From Actinomycetota bacterium (GTDB lineage: Bacteria; Actinomycetota; Acidimicrobiia; Acidimicrobiales; Acidimicrobiaceae), in the NCBI GenBank assembly GCA_027366165.1, contig DAHXKX010000102.1, positions 1 to 62,942 on the forward strand: DNA of 62,942 nucleotides, read 5' to 3'. Below are positions 1 to 8,752 of this stretch, piece by piece (within the stretch, counting starts at the first letter, position 1; each line of letters starts with the position of its first letter). The notes beneath the pieces were generated by a model. That model worked only from the letters and a program-made list of their open reading frames with translations. It was not told the DNA's origin and did no database searches. The position numbers and the translations under genes are program-made.

Positions 1-103
1 TTGCTAATTTATGCGTATTGGTCAGAGCGTCCGATGCTGGATTTAATCCGGGAGATATTCCATGTTTCCCCTCCGAAGCTCAAATTGCCAAATCAGATTC
101 CCT
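1..103. repeat. Left arm of 103-bp perfect inverted repeat
   Basis: Bases 1-103 are the exact reverse complement of 652-754. The match starts at the first base of the window, so the repeat may continue outside it. It lies inside prpF coding sequence. At the inner edge the arms diverge: base 104 is G, whereas the inverted copy continues with C. Confidence 0.97.
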
Positions 104-551
104 GCAACGTGCAGTAGCAAGGATGCTTGGGATTCCAGAGGGAGGATTGGTGCCAATTCCCGTATTACTGGATCATGCTCATAGCTACCCAACCGTCGTT
201 GGAGATCAAAGTGTAAGCGGCGATGATGTCGACTTCGTTGCTGAAGTTATTGGCGGGCAACCTCCAGTTTTGCACAAAGCTTTCCCGGGTACAGCAAGTG
301 TGACTGTTGCGGTGGCCGCTCGACTGCCAGGGACTGTTGCCCATCAGATGAGTCATTCGACTACAGATCAGGTTCGAATCGGCCATCCAACCGGAAAGAA
401 CGTGGTCACGGCGAAGGTTGCGATCGACGAGTCAGGAAATCCTTTTGTAGAAAAAGCGGCATACGCAAGAACCGCACGGAAATTGATGGAAGGTACAGCG
501 TTTCTCAGAGCTTCACAAGTATTGAATAGGGGGAATAAAGGTGATATTTGA
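1..551 (+). pseudogene. PrpF-family isomerase, C-terminal half, inverted relative to its N-terminal half
   Basis: This frame encodes the C-terminal half of a PrpF/DUF453-type protein (2-methylaconitate isomerase and 4-oxalomesaconate tautomerase family). The reading frame is open from base 1 and its first residues repeat the last ones of the minus-strand piece at 630-1406. Joining minus-strand 1406-652 to plus-strand 104-551 gives exactly 401 in-frame codons, the normal length for this family, so the two halves belong to one gene. The stop at 549-551 overlaps the start of the next gene by 11 bases. As written, the half has no start codon or ribosome site of its own. The break is either an assembly artefact or a real inversion. 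Confidence 0.85.
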
Positions 552-651
552 GCCTGAAATAGAAATGATGGAGCGTGGTGGGCTAGAGGAAGTGCAATCT
601 GCCCGGTTGCGCGAGATGGTCTCAACAGTTTACGAACGCGTTCCTTTCATG
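541..651 (+). CDS. Phenylacetate-CoA ligase family protein, N-terminal fragment
   Basis: A GTG at 541 preceded by AGGGGG opens about 37 codons that resemble the N-terminus of phenylacetate-CoA ligase (PaaK) family AMP-forming ligases, including the ERVPF element preceded by a leucine/arginine-rich helix. These enzymes activate aryl or related acids to CoA thioesters. The fragment overlaps the prpF stop, so it was the next gene of the same operon. Homology ends at the inverted-repeat junction near 651; the frame then runs into inverted prpF sequence and stops at 675. The family call rests on a short N-terminus only, and the rest of the gene is not in the window. Confidence 0.6.
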
Positions 652-1406
652 AGGGAATCTGATTTGGCAATTTGAGCTTCGGAGGGGAAACATGGAATAT
701 CTCCCGGATTAAATCCAGCATCGGACGCTCTGACCAATACGCATAAATTAGCAATATCTATGATCGAAACTGAAATCGTCCCGATCAGAGGTACATCAAT
801 AACGTCTACTGCCGAACCGGTTGGCAATAACTTACCGGTTACAGATCCCAGTGTTTCCCGATAATCAAGAACTATTTCAGCCCCCGTGCCAGGAACTCCA
901 TCAACATGGCAGCTCCCTTCCACAGTTGGCCTTCCAAGTGATACCGGAACCGTCGCTGTAAATATCTTGTGGGTATTTGTGTTATGAACTCTCACAGTGG
1001 TCAAAGGAGAAACCGGATTCACATACCCATGCTCGATTGCGTATATCCCTACGGCAGCTGAGATATTGCCGCAGTTCATATCCATATTTACCTTTGCCTT
1101 AGTCACGCTGACCTGGGCAAACGTGTAATCGAGATCCGCTCCGTCTACGCTTGGCGGTCCGATCATGGCAACTTTGCTGGTAAGCAAATCCGCACCGCCC
1201 AAACCATCTATCTGACGTGGATCGGGACTGCCCATTAAAGAGAGCAGAAACGCCTCAAGTTCGGCCTGATCCTCTGGCAATGCAGCTCTGGAAAGAAAAA
1301 CTCCTTTGGAAGTTCCTCCCCTTATGATCGAGCAGTCGACAGATATCAGTTCGCCTTCTCGAGAAAATAATTCCGAGCTAGTCTCGGTAACAGAGGTCAT
1401 TCTCAT
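630..1406 (-). pseudogene. PrpF-family isomerase, N-terminal half
   Basis: This is the N-terminal half of a PrpF-like protein, a family with a diaminopimelate-epimerase fold that isomerises double bonds in unsaturated tricarboxylates. Family features include RGGTSKG near residue 30 and NCGNIS near residue 110. The start chosen is ATG at 1406, which overlaps the thiolase stop (ATGA) and implies translational coupling. Homology stops at 652, where the fold-back repeat begins, and six foreign codons follow before a stop. The missing half lies on the opposite strand at 104-551. In this cluster it would handle an aconitate-like intermediate, but the substrate is unknown. Confidence 0.85.
652..754. 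repeat. Right arm of 103-bp perfect inverted repeat
   Basis: This is the partner of bases 1-103. Recombination between the two arms would invert 104-651 and restore a continuous prpF followed by the ligase gene. Confidence 0.97.
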
Positions 1407-2545
1407 GCAACCAGGATGTTTACGGTACATGCAGTACCTTCTACGCCTTGGGCCTTGCCACCTCTGCAGTGCGCGACACCGATCTTGGCATTTTCGATCT
1501 GGCGTTCGCCGGCATCCCCTCTGAGTTGTTTTACCAGCTCAACAACCTGGGCTACGCCGGTGGCACCAAGGGGATGCCCTTTGCCAAGAAGACCCCCGGA
1601 TCCATTGACCGGTAGAATGCCGTTTAGGTCCATCTCCCCTTTTCCAACCCTGGCGACATACTCTCCATGGGGAACCAGCCCCAAACCCTCGACCCGCAAA
1701 GCCTCGGCAATGGAGAAGCAATCATGGACCTCAGCGAAATTGATCTCACCTGGTCCAACTCCCGCCTGCTCGTAGGCTGCCTCCGCGGTACGCCAGGTGA
1801 GGTCTTCGACTGTCATATCGACCAGTCCCACCTCGGTGCGCCCGCTTCGAAGCGCGCTGGCTGCAAGCTTTATGGCCCTGGTTCCGCCCAGCTGCTTGAG
1901 CTTGGCCTTGGTAACCATGACTACAGCCGCCGCACCATCGCTTATCGGAGCACATTCATGCATGCGCAAGGGATCAGCGATCAGACGCCCCTGCATCACT
2001 TCCTCCAAAGTGACCGGCTTTTTGAAATGCGACAGCGGATTCATGGCTGCGTTTCTCTTGTTCTTGACTGCAATCTGGGCGATTTCATGTGGTTCGACTC
2101 CATATTGAGCCATGTAGCGCTGGGCTCTCATGGCATAAATTCCAGGCATGGTCAGCCCCATCTGGGCCTCAATGTCACTTGGATCAGGAGCGAGCGCTCC
2201 TCTGAAGGCCGTGGTCATATGCTCGACGCCCAACGCCAGGACGATATCGTAGGCACCAGCCCTAAGAGCCAGCGCGGCGTCCCAAATTGCGGTTGATCCA
2301 GATGAACATGCATTTTCGACGTTGTCGATAGGAATTCCAGAAATTCCTGCCGCATATAGAGCACGCTGTCCCATTGCCATTCCTTGGAATACGTGCCCAA
2401 CCCAAGCAGCGCCTATGTCTCTGCGACCCACTCCAGCGTCGGATAGAGCAAGACTCACTGCCTGTGAACCAAGGTCTGCCGGTGACTTGTCCGGATGCTT
2501 GCCGAAAGGCGTCATCCCGATGCCTAATACGTATACGTCTTCCAT
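1403..2545 (-). CDS. Thiolase, lipid-transfer-protein (SCP2) type
   Basis: This is a 380-residue thiolase-superfamily enzyme that should cleave a 3-ketoacyl-CoA with CoA, or condense two acyl-CoAs. The nucleophilic Cys80 lies in NACSSG, HDCFS is near residue 270, and GHPLGATG is in the C-terminal third. Acetyl-CoA acetyltransferases of this subtype typically work with a DUF35 partner, and one is encoded immediately upstream at 2651-3046. Position after a hydratase and a dehydrogenase suggests the last step of a beta-oxidation-like sequence. Its stop overlaps the prpF start. The acyl substrate cannot be read from the sequence. Confidence 0.93.
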   Translation of the reverse strand: MEDVYVLGIGMTPFGKHPDKSPADLGSQAVSLALSDAGVGRRDIGAAWVGHVFQGMAMGQRALYAAGISGIPIDNVENACSSGSTAIWDAALALRAGAYDIVLALGVEHMTTAFRGALAPDPSDIEAQMGLTMPGIYAMRAQRYMAQYGVEPHEIAQIAVKNKRNAAMNPLSHFKKPVTLEEVMQGRLIADPLRMHECAPISDGAAAVVMVTKAKLKQLGGTRAIKLAASALRSGRTEVGLVDMTVEDLTWRTAEAAYEQAGVGPGEINFAEVHDCFSIAEALRVEGLGLVPHGEYVARVGKGEMDLNGILPVNGSGGLLGKGHPLGATGVAQVVELVKQLRGDAGERQIENAKIGVAHCRGGKAQGVEGTACTVNILVA

Positions 2546-2650
2546 TTATGATCCTCTCTTTCACAACTCTCACTGCTGGCTAACACAGCCTCGACAGTGC
2601 TCAAAGATCCAAACTCCCATTCATAAAATGGCCACCTCGGTTTCAAGTCC

Positions 2651-3046
2651 CTATCTGGCATGAGGGATTGAAACAAGACCGTCATTATCTATCCTGGGGC
2701 CATCTGCCATCACGATCTCCACATTGGCTCCTATCGGAGGCGGCTCTGTGCCGTCGTAGGGCAAAAGAACCCGAACATTTTCTGGAAAGTCCACATAGAC
2801 CAGAACATAGGGAGTTCTGAACTCAGGCGTCGACTGTCTGGCAACGGTGAAGGTGTAGACGGTTCCGCTGCTCGAAAGCAAGATGTCTTCCAAAGAATCG
2901 GTCCCATCGGCAGGGCAGATCTCCCTAGAGGGGTAGAGAGCTGCACCACAGGAAGGGCACCTGCTCGCACGGAGGTGCACCTTGCCATCTTCAATAACAA
3001 AATTGGCAGCTCTGGGTAAAACCTCTGCTTCATCTAGGTTGACCAC
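2651..3046 (-). CDS. DUF35 OB-fold/zinc-ribbon protein, thiolase partner
   Basis: This 131-residue protein has an N-terminal rubredoxin-like zinc ribbon and a C-terminal OB-fold (DUF35, ChsH2/thiolase-associated type). Such proteins bind acyl-CoA and form complexes with SCP2-type thiolases, and the thiolase gene follows directly. The start is GTG at 3046 with AAAGGAG just upstream. Cys30, Cys33 and Cys44 are present, but the expected fourth ligand is replaced (CPAD, Asp47), so the zinc site is incomplete or uses Asp. The 105-base gap to the thiolase shows no other feature. Confidence 0.88.
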   Translation of the reverse strand: MVNLDEAEVLPRAANFVIEDGKVHLRASRCPSCGAALYPSREICPADGTDSLEDILLSSSGTVYTFTVARQSTPEFRTPYVLVYVDFPENVRVLLPYDGTEPPPIGANVEIVMADGPRIDNDGLVSIPHAR

Positions 3047-3090
3047 AAATTTCTCCTTTCAACTGTTGGCGACCATCGCATCGCTGGCAC

Positions 3091-3837
3091 CTAGTAGGCT
3101 CCGACACTTCGGCCACCGCACACATAGAGCACCTGGCCCGTGACGTACCACGAATCATCATCGGCAAAGAAGGCAACAGCATGGCCGATGTCATCTGGGC
3201 CGCCAATGCGTCCAACTGGAACCGTCTTGGTGAGTCTGTCTTGGTTCTCCTGGCTGAGACTGCGAAACAAGGGGCTGTCCACGAGTCCCGGCGCCACTAC
3301 GTTGGCGGTAATCTGATATTTCGCGAACTCGAGGGCGAGCGTGCGGGTAAAGCTCACCAGTCCCCCTTTTGATGCGGAGTAGTTTGCCTGTCCCGCCCCG
3401 CCCAGCCAGGCGCGAGATCCAATGTTGACTATCCGGCCGTAATTGACGTCCATCATCGGCTTGACCGCGGCTTGGGTGCAAAGGAACTGGGACTTGAGGT
3501 TGACCCTCATCACCTCGTCCCAATCCTCTTCACTCATCTTCACCAGCCACTTGTCGCGGGCTATGCCGGCATTGTTCACCAAGATATCGAGCCTGCCGTA
3601 GTTGTCCCTGGCGTAGTCAATCAGACCGGTGGCACCATCTTTCGCCGAGACGTCGCCGACGAAGTAACTCGCCTCTAATCCAGATGCCTTCATCTCATCG
3701 GAAAGCGCCGCGACCCGCTGCTCATCTATGTCGTTCAAGACCACTGAAGCGCCAGCAGAGGCAAGGTGTCGGGCAATTCCCTCGCCAATTCCCTGACCGG
3801 AGCCGGTGATTATGGCAACACGATCTTTAATTCCCAT
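3091..3837 (-). CDS. SDR oxidoreductase, FabG-like 3-hydroxyacyl dehydrogenase
   Basis: This 248-residue classical short-chain dehydrogenase has the cofactor motif TGSGQGIG (residues 11-18), NNAG (88-91) and the catalytic Ser141, Tyr153 and Lys157 in YSASK. In this operon it most likely oxidises a 3-hydroxyacyl-CoA to the 3-ketoacyl-CoA, between the enoyl-CoA hydratase upstream and the thiolase downstream. FabG-like reduction of an acyl carrier protein substrate is less likely because no fatty-acid synthesis gene is nearby. It ends 44 bases before the DUF35 gene. Confidence 0.9.
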   Translation of the reverse strand: MGIKDRVAIITGSGQGIGEGIARHLASAGASVVLNDIDEQRVAALSDEMKASGLEASYFVGDVSAKDGATGLIDYARDNYGRLDILVNNAGIARDKWLVKMSEEDWDEVMRVNLKSQFLCTQAAVKPMMDVNYGRIVNIGSRAWLGGAGQANYSASKGGLVSFTRTLALEFAKYQITANVVAPGLVDSPLFRSLSQENQDRLTKTVPVGRIGGPDDIGHAVAFFADDDSWYVTGQVLYVCGGRSVGAY

Positions 3838-3846
3838 ATCTCATCA

Positions 3847-4629
3847 TCACCTTCCTATGAACTTCGCAGGCCGCTTCTCCACGAAAGCACGCATACCTTC
3901 TTCGCGGTCCTCGGTCCCGCGCAGAAATGCGTGGCTGATCTGCTCGAACTCAAGACCGGTAGCCAAATCGGAACTCATGGCCACATAGATGCTTCGCTTG
4001 ATGCGGTCGATGGACAATGGGGCCTTGGTGGCGACCTTTTTCCCGAACTCCACAGCAGCTGAGACAGCCTCATTTTCCGGCACCACTTTGTTCACTATTC
4101 CAAGGCGGTACGCCTCATCTGCGCTGATGCGGTCGCCGGCGAACATCAACTCCATGGCTATCCCCGGTCCAACCAGTCTGGTCAACCGCTGGGTTCCACC
4201 GGCTCCAGGCATGCTGCCTACGTTGGCTTCCGGGAATCCTAACTTTGCGGTCGAATCGGCAATGCGCAGATCACATGCCAGCGCCAACTCAAGTCCCCCA
4301 CCCAAGACATAACCAGCCAGGGCAGCTATTACCGGCTTGGAGATCTTCTCCATCGAAGAAAAGAGCTCCCTCACGATCTCCCCCATGGGGTCCCTGGCAC
4401 CACCAGAGTCATATTCGGCAACCCTGCCCTTTAGGTCCGCCCCAACTGAAAAGGCCCTGGGTTGGCCGGCCAGCACTATGGCACGACACTGCACGTTCCG
4501 GTCAAGCTCTTCGAACAACTCCATCAGCTCACCGAGCATCTCAGGGGTAAGGGCGTTTAGCGCATCCGCCCTGTTCAAAGTCACGACTGCTACGCCATCA
4601 GCAATAGACGACTGAATCAACTCACTCAA
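3847..4629 (-). CDS. Enoyl-CoA hydratase/isomerase (crotonase family)
   Basis: This 260-residue crotonase should hydrate a 2-enoyl-CoA. Both catalytic glutamates of true hydratases are present: Glu114 in GGGLELALACD and Glu134 in GFPEANVG, followed by the GAGGTQRL loop. It begins 80 bases after the CoA-transferase and lies 9 bases upstream of the SDR, consistent with successive hydration and dehydrogenation. The length is normal for the family. Substrate chain or ring type cannot be inferred. Confidence 0.92.
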   Translation of the reverse strand: MSELIQSSIADGVAVVTLNRADALNALTPEMLGELMELFEELDRNVQCRAIVLAGQPRAFSVGADLKGRVAEYDSGGARDPMGEIVRELFSSMEKISKPVIAALAGYVLGGGLELALACDLRIADSTAKLGFPEANVGSMPGAGGTQRLTRLVGPGIAMELMFAGDRISADEAYRLGIVNKVVPENEAVSAAVEFGKKVATKAPLSIDRIKRSIYVAMSSDLATGLEFEQISHAFLRGTEDREEGMRAFVEKRPAKFIGR

Positions 4630-4709
4630 GTGTCATCCTCCTAGATCCTTTGCACAAAACTCTTCTTTGGTAAGACAAACATGCGCCAAATTCCTTTCGA
4701 CCATTTCCC

Positions 4710-5921
4710 CTATCCACTGGCGTGTTCCAACTGCTCCACAGCTCCTTCTAAAAGCCAGCGTCTAACCAAATCCATGGGAACCCCGGCCACTTCGGTCAAT
4801 ATCTCGATAGTGTTCTCCCCTGGCAGAGGTGCCGCCCTTTGGGGACGAGCTGGAGTGGATGAGAGTTTGGCGGGCATCCCCACTCCGGGCATCTTTCCCA
4901 ATGTCGGGTGATCAAGCGAGGGAAAACGATCTTCGGTGTTGAGGTGATCCTCTTTTGCTAAAGCCTCATAGTCGTATATCTTCGCACTGACCACATCTGC
5001 ACCTTCGAGCCTTTTTATCCACTCTTGGGTAGAGGCTTGCTGGAAAATAAGAGAAAGCTCGCGATGGAGCTCTTTGCGGTTGGCTACCCTTTGGTCGAGG
5101 TCTGAAAAACGACTGTCGTCGGCCAGCTCTGGACGGCCTATCACTTCGGTGAACTTCCTCCAGCGGTCTGGCCAATAGGCCGCGACCATGATATGGCCAT
5201 CCTTGGTGGGAAACGCCTCATTTGGGGCGGCATAAGGGGCAGCGCTGCCCTGGCGGCCAGGAGACTTACCGCTTGCTTGGAACATCGAAATTGGCACGGT
5301 CTGAAACAAGAACATCGAATCCAATAGAGAAGCGTCGACTCTTTGTCCCTGGCCGGTAGCTTGGCGGACCAGCAACGCCAAAAGAATCCCTTGGACTGCA
5401 ACGAGACCGCCAACGGTGTCGGCAGCGGGCACACCAACTTTCACCGGAGCGCCATCTGGTTCTCCGGTCACACTCATTATTCCCGACATGGCCTGAACTA
5501 TTCCATCCACTCCCGGCTTGTCGCGCCAGGGCCCATCCTGGCCGAAGGCGGAAATGGAGCACCAGATTATCTCTGGCCTCTTTGAAGCCAGAGCTTGATA
5601 TGAGAGTCCCAATCGGTCCAGCACTCCGGGCCTGAAGCTTTCGATGACCACGTCACAAACCTCGGCCAACCGGGCAAGAACATCTCTGCCTAGAGTGCGC
5701 TTTAGATCGACGATTATGGATCGCTTGTTCCTGTTCATGCCCAGATATGCAGCCGCCTGGTCACCGATGAAGGGAGGGCCAAGTTTACGACCCCATTCTC
5801 CACCGGGTGGATCCACCTTTATGACATCGGCGCCATAGTCACCAAGCACCATTCCCGCGATCGGTCCCGCTGCTCCTTGGGAAAGATCCAGCACCCTGAT
5901 ATTTTCAAGCGGTGAGAGCAC
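4710..5921 (-). CDS. Family III CoA-transferase (CaiB/BaiF)
   Basis: This protein of about 403 residues moves CoA between carboxylic acids. It has the family signatures GDYGADVIKVDPP, NRNKRSIIVDL and the catalytic Asp139 in KPGVDGIVQAMSG. The start chosen is GTG at 5921, which has a GGAGG-like ribosome site and overlaps the preceding korC by 17 bases; a longer in-frame extension to 5969 is possible but not conserved-looking. It could activate the cluster substrate or recycle CoA from the acyl-CoA made by the oxidoreductases. Confidence 0.9.
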   Translation of the reverse strand: MLSPLENIRVLDLSQGAAGPIAGMVLGDYGADVIKVDPPGGEWGRKLGPPFIGDQAAAYLGMNRNKRSIIVDLKRTLGRDVLARLAEVCDVVIESFRPGVLDRLGLSYQALASKRPEIIWCSISAFGQDGPWRDKPGVDGIVQAMSGIMSVTGEPDGAPVKVGVPAADTVGGLVAVQGILLALLVRQATGQGQRVDASLLDSMFLFQTVPISMFQASGKSPGRQGSAAPYAAPNEAFPTKDGHIMVAAYWPDRWRKFTEVIGRPELADDSRFSDLDQRVANRKELHRELSLIFQQASTQEWIKRLEGADVVSAKIYDYEALAKEDHLNTEDRFPSLDHPTLGKMPGVGMPAKLSSTPARPQRAAPLPGENTIEILTEVAGVPMDLVRRWLLEGAVEQLEHASG

Positions 5922-6588
5922 TACCACCCGCCTCCGAGGTGTTTGCACCGCAATCACTGGCGGCACCAACAGCTAATTTGCCAATTTCGTGACCTGGAAC
6001 CCGCCATGGAAGAGAGTGGGTGTCGAGGTAGTCATCCATTAGCTGCCAACCAAGTCTGATGGCAGCGCGATTCTTTTCTCTATACGCCAAAGGCGATCTC
6101 CGTTCAGCCGCATCCGATAGGCTGTCCATAGAGATCGCCTCCAACAGCCGAGCAAGCGCAGCAGCACAGATCATGTTGGTAACAAGCTTCGAACCGATAC
6201 GACTCTTTGCAGCTTCTTCGAAGGACATCGCCACAATTCCGCCAATTTGATTGTTGGCAAGTGAAGGCAAAGTGACTTTCTCTTTGTCCACCACAAGGCC
6301 CACATCATCTCGGTCAATTAGTTTTTTTCCGAAACGGTCCCATGCTTTGTCTGAAAGAACCAGGCAGAGATCCGGTAGTTGAAACTGGGGATTTGGGATT
6401 GTGGATGATGAAATTGAAAGATCTGCTCGCGTAGCTCCACCCCGAGCCTCAGGCCCGTGCTCCTGAATCAGCGTGGCGTGGAGGCCACAGCCAAGCGCGG
6501 ACTCAGCGAGAACGGTTGCTGCCAGTGCAATTCCCTGTCCCCCCGAACCGGTAAGTCTTATTTTAACTCTGGAAAGATCGGCGGTCAT
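5905..6588 (-). CDS. 2-oxoacid:ferredoxin oxidoreductase, gamma subunit
   Basis: This 227-residue protein has the gamma-domain hallmark GSGGQGIALAA near the N-terminus and the EARGG motif near residue 47. The gamma subunit forms the CoA-binding domain of 2-oxoacid:ferredoxin oxidoreductases, which convert 2-oxoacid, CoA and oxidised ferredoxin to acyl-CoA, CO2 and reduced ferredoxin. Its start overlaps the stop of the beta subunit by ATGA. With the alpha and beta genes upstream it makes a KorABC/VorABC-like set. The true oxoacid is unknown. Confidence 0.9.
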   Translation of the reverse strand: MTADLSRVKIRLTGSGGQGIALAATVLAESALGCGLHATLIQEHGPEARGGATRADLSISSSTIPNPQFQLPDLCLVLSDKAWDRFGKKLIDRDDVGLVVDKEKVTLPSLANNQIGGIVAMSFEEAAKSRIGSKLVTNMICAAALARLLEAISMDSLSDAAERRSPLAYREKNRAAIRLGWQLMDDYLDTHSLPWRVPGHEIGKLAVGAASDCGANTSEAGGSALTA

Positions 6589-7511
6589 CAGTTGCCCCTC
6601 CTTGGATCCCGCTCTAAAGCTTCCATTTCATTGGCGTTGGAGGACCTGCCACCGCTGACACTCAAGGTCTCCTCCAAGGTGAGACGACTGGATCTGTGTA
6701 GAATCCCCTTTGGGAGAACTGGCCTCACCGGTTGTGGATTCGTCAGCTCCTCTACGGTGGCCCGGCTAGCCAGATCAGCATCGATTGCGGGATCGTAGCG
6801 TGACTGGCTCATGAGCATGTCTGCACCATCGCCAAAGCGGTTGGTTCGTCCAAAATACTCAGTGCAGTCAGTCATTACTTCGACGAAGGAGAAACCCACG
6901 TGATCCAGTGCTTGGCCGAATATATCACCAACCACCTGCGGCCTATAGCTGGATGCTCTTGCCACAAAAGTGGCTCCAGCAGCCTTTACAAGCTCTGACA
7001 CGTCAAATGGATGCTGAGTATTTCCTTGTGGAGTGGTTGAGGTGTAAGCGCCTGGAACTGTAGTTGGAGCCGCTTGGCCTCCAGTCATGCCATAGATCTC
7101 ATTGTTTAGAAGTACACAGGTAATATCTATATTCCTACGTGCAGCATGAATGAGATGGTTACCCCCAATCGATACTCCGTCTCCATCACCGGTCACAACT
7201 ATCACATTGAGATCTGGCCGAGCTAGCTTCAGCCCGGTCGCAAAGGAAAGGGGCCTTCCGTGGGTAGTGTGCAGCGTACAGGCGTCTATATAACCGACGA
7301 TCCTGGAAGAGCAGCCGATGCCACCGACAAAAGCAACGTTGTCCAAATTGTCATAACGCGCCGAGAGTACAGCCAGCATTGCATCAAGAACAATTCCGTG
7401 GCCACATCCTGGGCAGAGCATGTGTGGCATCATGGCATGACGAAGAAGCCTCTTCTCGCCGCCCACCATTGGACTTCTCGTAGGCGCTTTTAATTTCACT
7501 TCCACATTCAT
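6588..7511 (-). CDS. 2-oxoacid:ferredoxin oxidoreductase, beta (TPP) subunit
   Basis: This 307-residue subunit binds thiamine pyrophosphate through GDGDGVSIGG and NNEIYGMTGGQ and has the LCPGCGHG motif near residue 30, a cluster-ligand and TPP-region signature of KorB proteins. The start ATG at 7511 is preferred because AAGGGTGAG precedes it; an ATG at 7532 is also in frame. The alpha gene lies 62 bases upstream and the gamma gene overlaps its stop. It works in the cytoplasm with ferredoxin as electron acceptor. Confidence 0.9.
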   Translation of the reverse strand: MNVEVKLKAPTRSPMVGGEKRLLRHAMMPHMLCPGCGHGIVLDAMLAVLSARYDNLDNVAFVGGIGCSSRIVGYIDACTLHTTHGRPLSFATGLKLARPDLNVIVVTGDGDGVSIGGNHLIHAARRNIDITCVLLNNEIYGMTGGQAAPTTVPGAYTSTTPQGNTQHPFDVSELVKAAGATFVARASSYRPQVVGDIFGQALDHVGFSFVEVMTDCTEYFGRTNRFGDGADMLMSQSRYDPAIDADLASRATVEELTNPQPVRPVLPKGILHRSSRLTLEETLSVSGGRSSNANEMEALERDPRRGN

Positions 7512-7573
7512 GATCTTCTCACCCTTCTTCAACAGACCTTCCAGCTGCTGTCACCTGACGTCATCACGTCCAT

Positions 7574-8752
7574 TTACCCAATGCGCAAATCTTGTCTAGA
7601 ACTCCTGCCTCCATCGGTCGTAGAAAGACGGTCAGACGCAGAAAGAGCATGGCTAACGACCTCTTCCGTCGTAACCATCGATCCACCAGCTTTGAGCAGC
7701 GGATAAACCCAAGCGTCACCTGCGACAATCCTCTCAACTTCTCTTACCCACTGTCCTCTGTTCATCTCTGCGACCACAACGATTTCGACATTGGCAAGTG
7801 CAGCCTTGAGCATCTCGTCTTGAACAGGCCAAAGCAATCGAGGCCTTAAAAGCCCGGCTTTTGTGCCTTTGCTCCTTAGTACGTCCACAGCTGCTTTTGC
7901 GGTTCGCCCAGTTATTCCATAGGCAACAATCGCAATATCGGCATCGTCCATGAGATAACTCTCCGGCGCAACCAGATCCGTGGCAAGATGAACCTTTTTC
8001 TCAAGCCTTTCCAATAGCGCGGCCGCAATATCGGTATTGCTGGTAGGAAAGCCACGCTCATCATGCATTAGTCCGGTCACATGAAACCTGTACCCAACTC
8101 CGAAGTCCGGAACGTGGGGCACGAGGTCCTCCCCGGATCTGTAAGGCTCGAATGAAACGCCGGGGGGTTGAGTTGGAAGAGGCCGCATTTTTATACTTGC
8201 CGAATCCGACGAAGTAAGGTCAACACCTTCCCTCATGTGCGCTACAACCTCATCCACGAGAACAATGACAGGAGTACGCAAAGATTCCGATAACGAAAAA
8301 GCCTGGATCATAAGGTCGTAAACCTCTTGCACGGACGAGGGGGCTAGCGCAATTGACGCCCTGTCTCCATGTGTTCCCCACTGCGCCTGCATCACATCGC
8401 CTTGAGATGGCGCGGTCGGCAGCCCTGTACTTGGCCCGCCTCTCATCACGTCCACGATGACGCAAGGTATCTCGGCAAGATATCCATAACCTATATGTTC
8501 CTGCATAAGGGAAAATCCAGGACCTGATGTCGCGGTCATTGCCTTCGAGCCGCCCAAAGCAGCTCCGATTACCGCTCCTAACGAAGCCATTTCATCCTCA
8601 GCCTGCAAAAAAACGCCTCCGTTTTTGGGAAGGAGTCTTGCCATTTCCTCGGCAACTTCTGACGACGGGGAGATCGGATAACCTCCAAAGAATCGGCAAC
8701 CGGCAGCAATAGCACCAGCAGCGCAAGCCTCATTTCCTTGCATCAGTTTCAT
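7574..8752 (-). CDS. 2-oxoacid:ferredoxin oxidoreductase, alpha subunit
   Basis: This 392-residue subunit carries the family I/II pyrimidine-binding domains, with GCRFFGGYPISPSSE near residue 18 and the ATSGPGFSLM loop near residue 74. It pairs with the beta and gamma proteins encoded downstream. Its ATG overlaps the stop of the IorB-ferredoxin fusion (ATGA), linking the two oxidoreductase systems in one transcript. The separate delta ferredoxin found in many Kor operons is absent here and appears instead fused to the upstream IorB-like protein. Confidence 0.92.
   Translation of the reverse strand: MKLMQGNEACAAGAIAAGCRFFGGYPISPSSEVAEEMARLLPKNGGVFLQAEDEMASLGAVIGAALGGSKAMTATSGPGFSLMQEHIGYGYLAEIPCVIVDVMRGGPSTGLPTAPSQGDVMQAQWGTHGDRASIALAPSSVQEVYDLMIQAFSLSESLRTPVIVLVDEVVAHMREGVDLTSSDSASIKMRPLPTQPPGVSFEPYRSGEDLVPHVPDFGVGYRFHVTGLMHDERGFPTSNTDIAAALLERLEKKVHLATDLVAPESYLMDDADIAIVAYGITGRTAKAAVDVLRSKGTKAGLLRPRLLWPVQDEMLKAALANVEIVVVAEMNRGQWVREVERIVAGDAWVYPLLKAGGSMVTTEEVVSHALSASDRLSTTDGGRSSRQDLRIG

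Noticed and set aside
1667-2296. 209-codon plus-strand frame inside the thiolase gene
   Set aside because: It lies antisense to a clearly conserved thiolase, has no family motif or ribosome site, and is explained by codon usage of the real gene.
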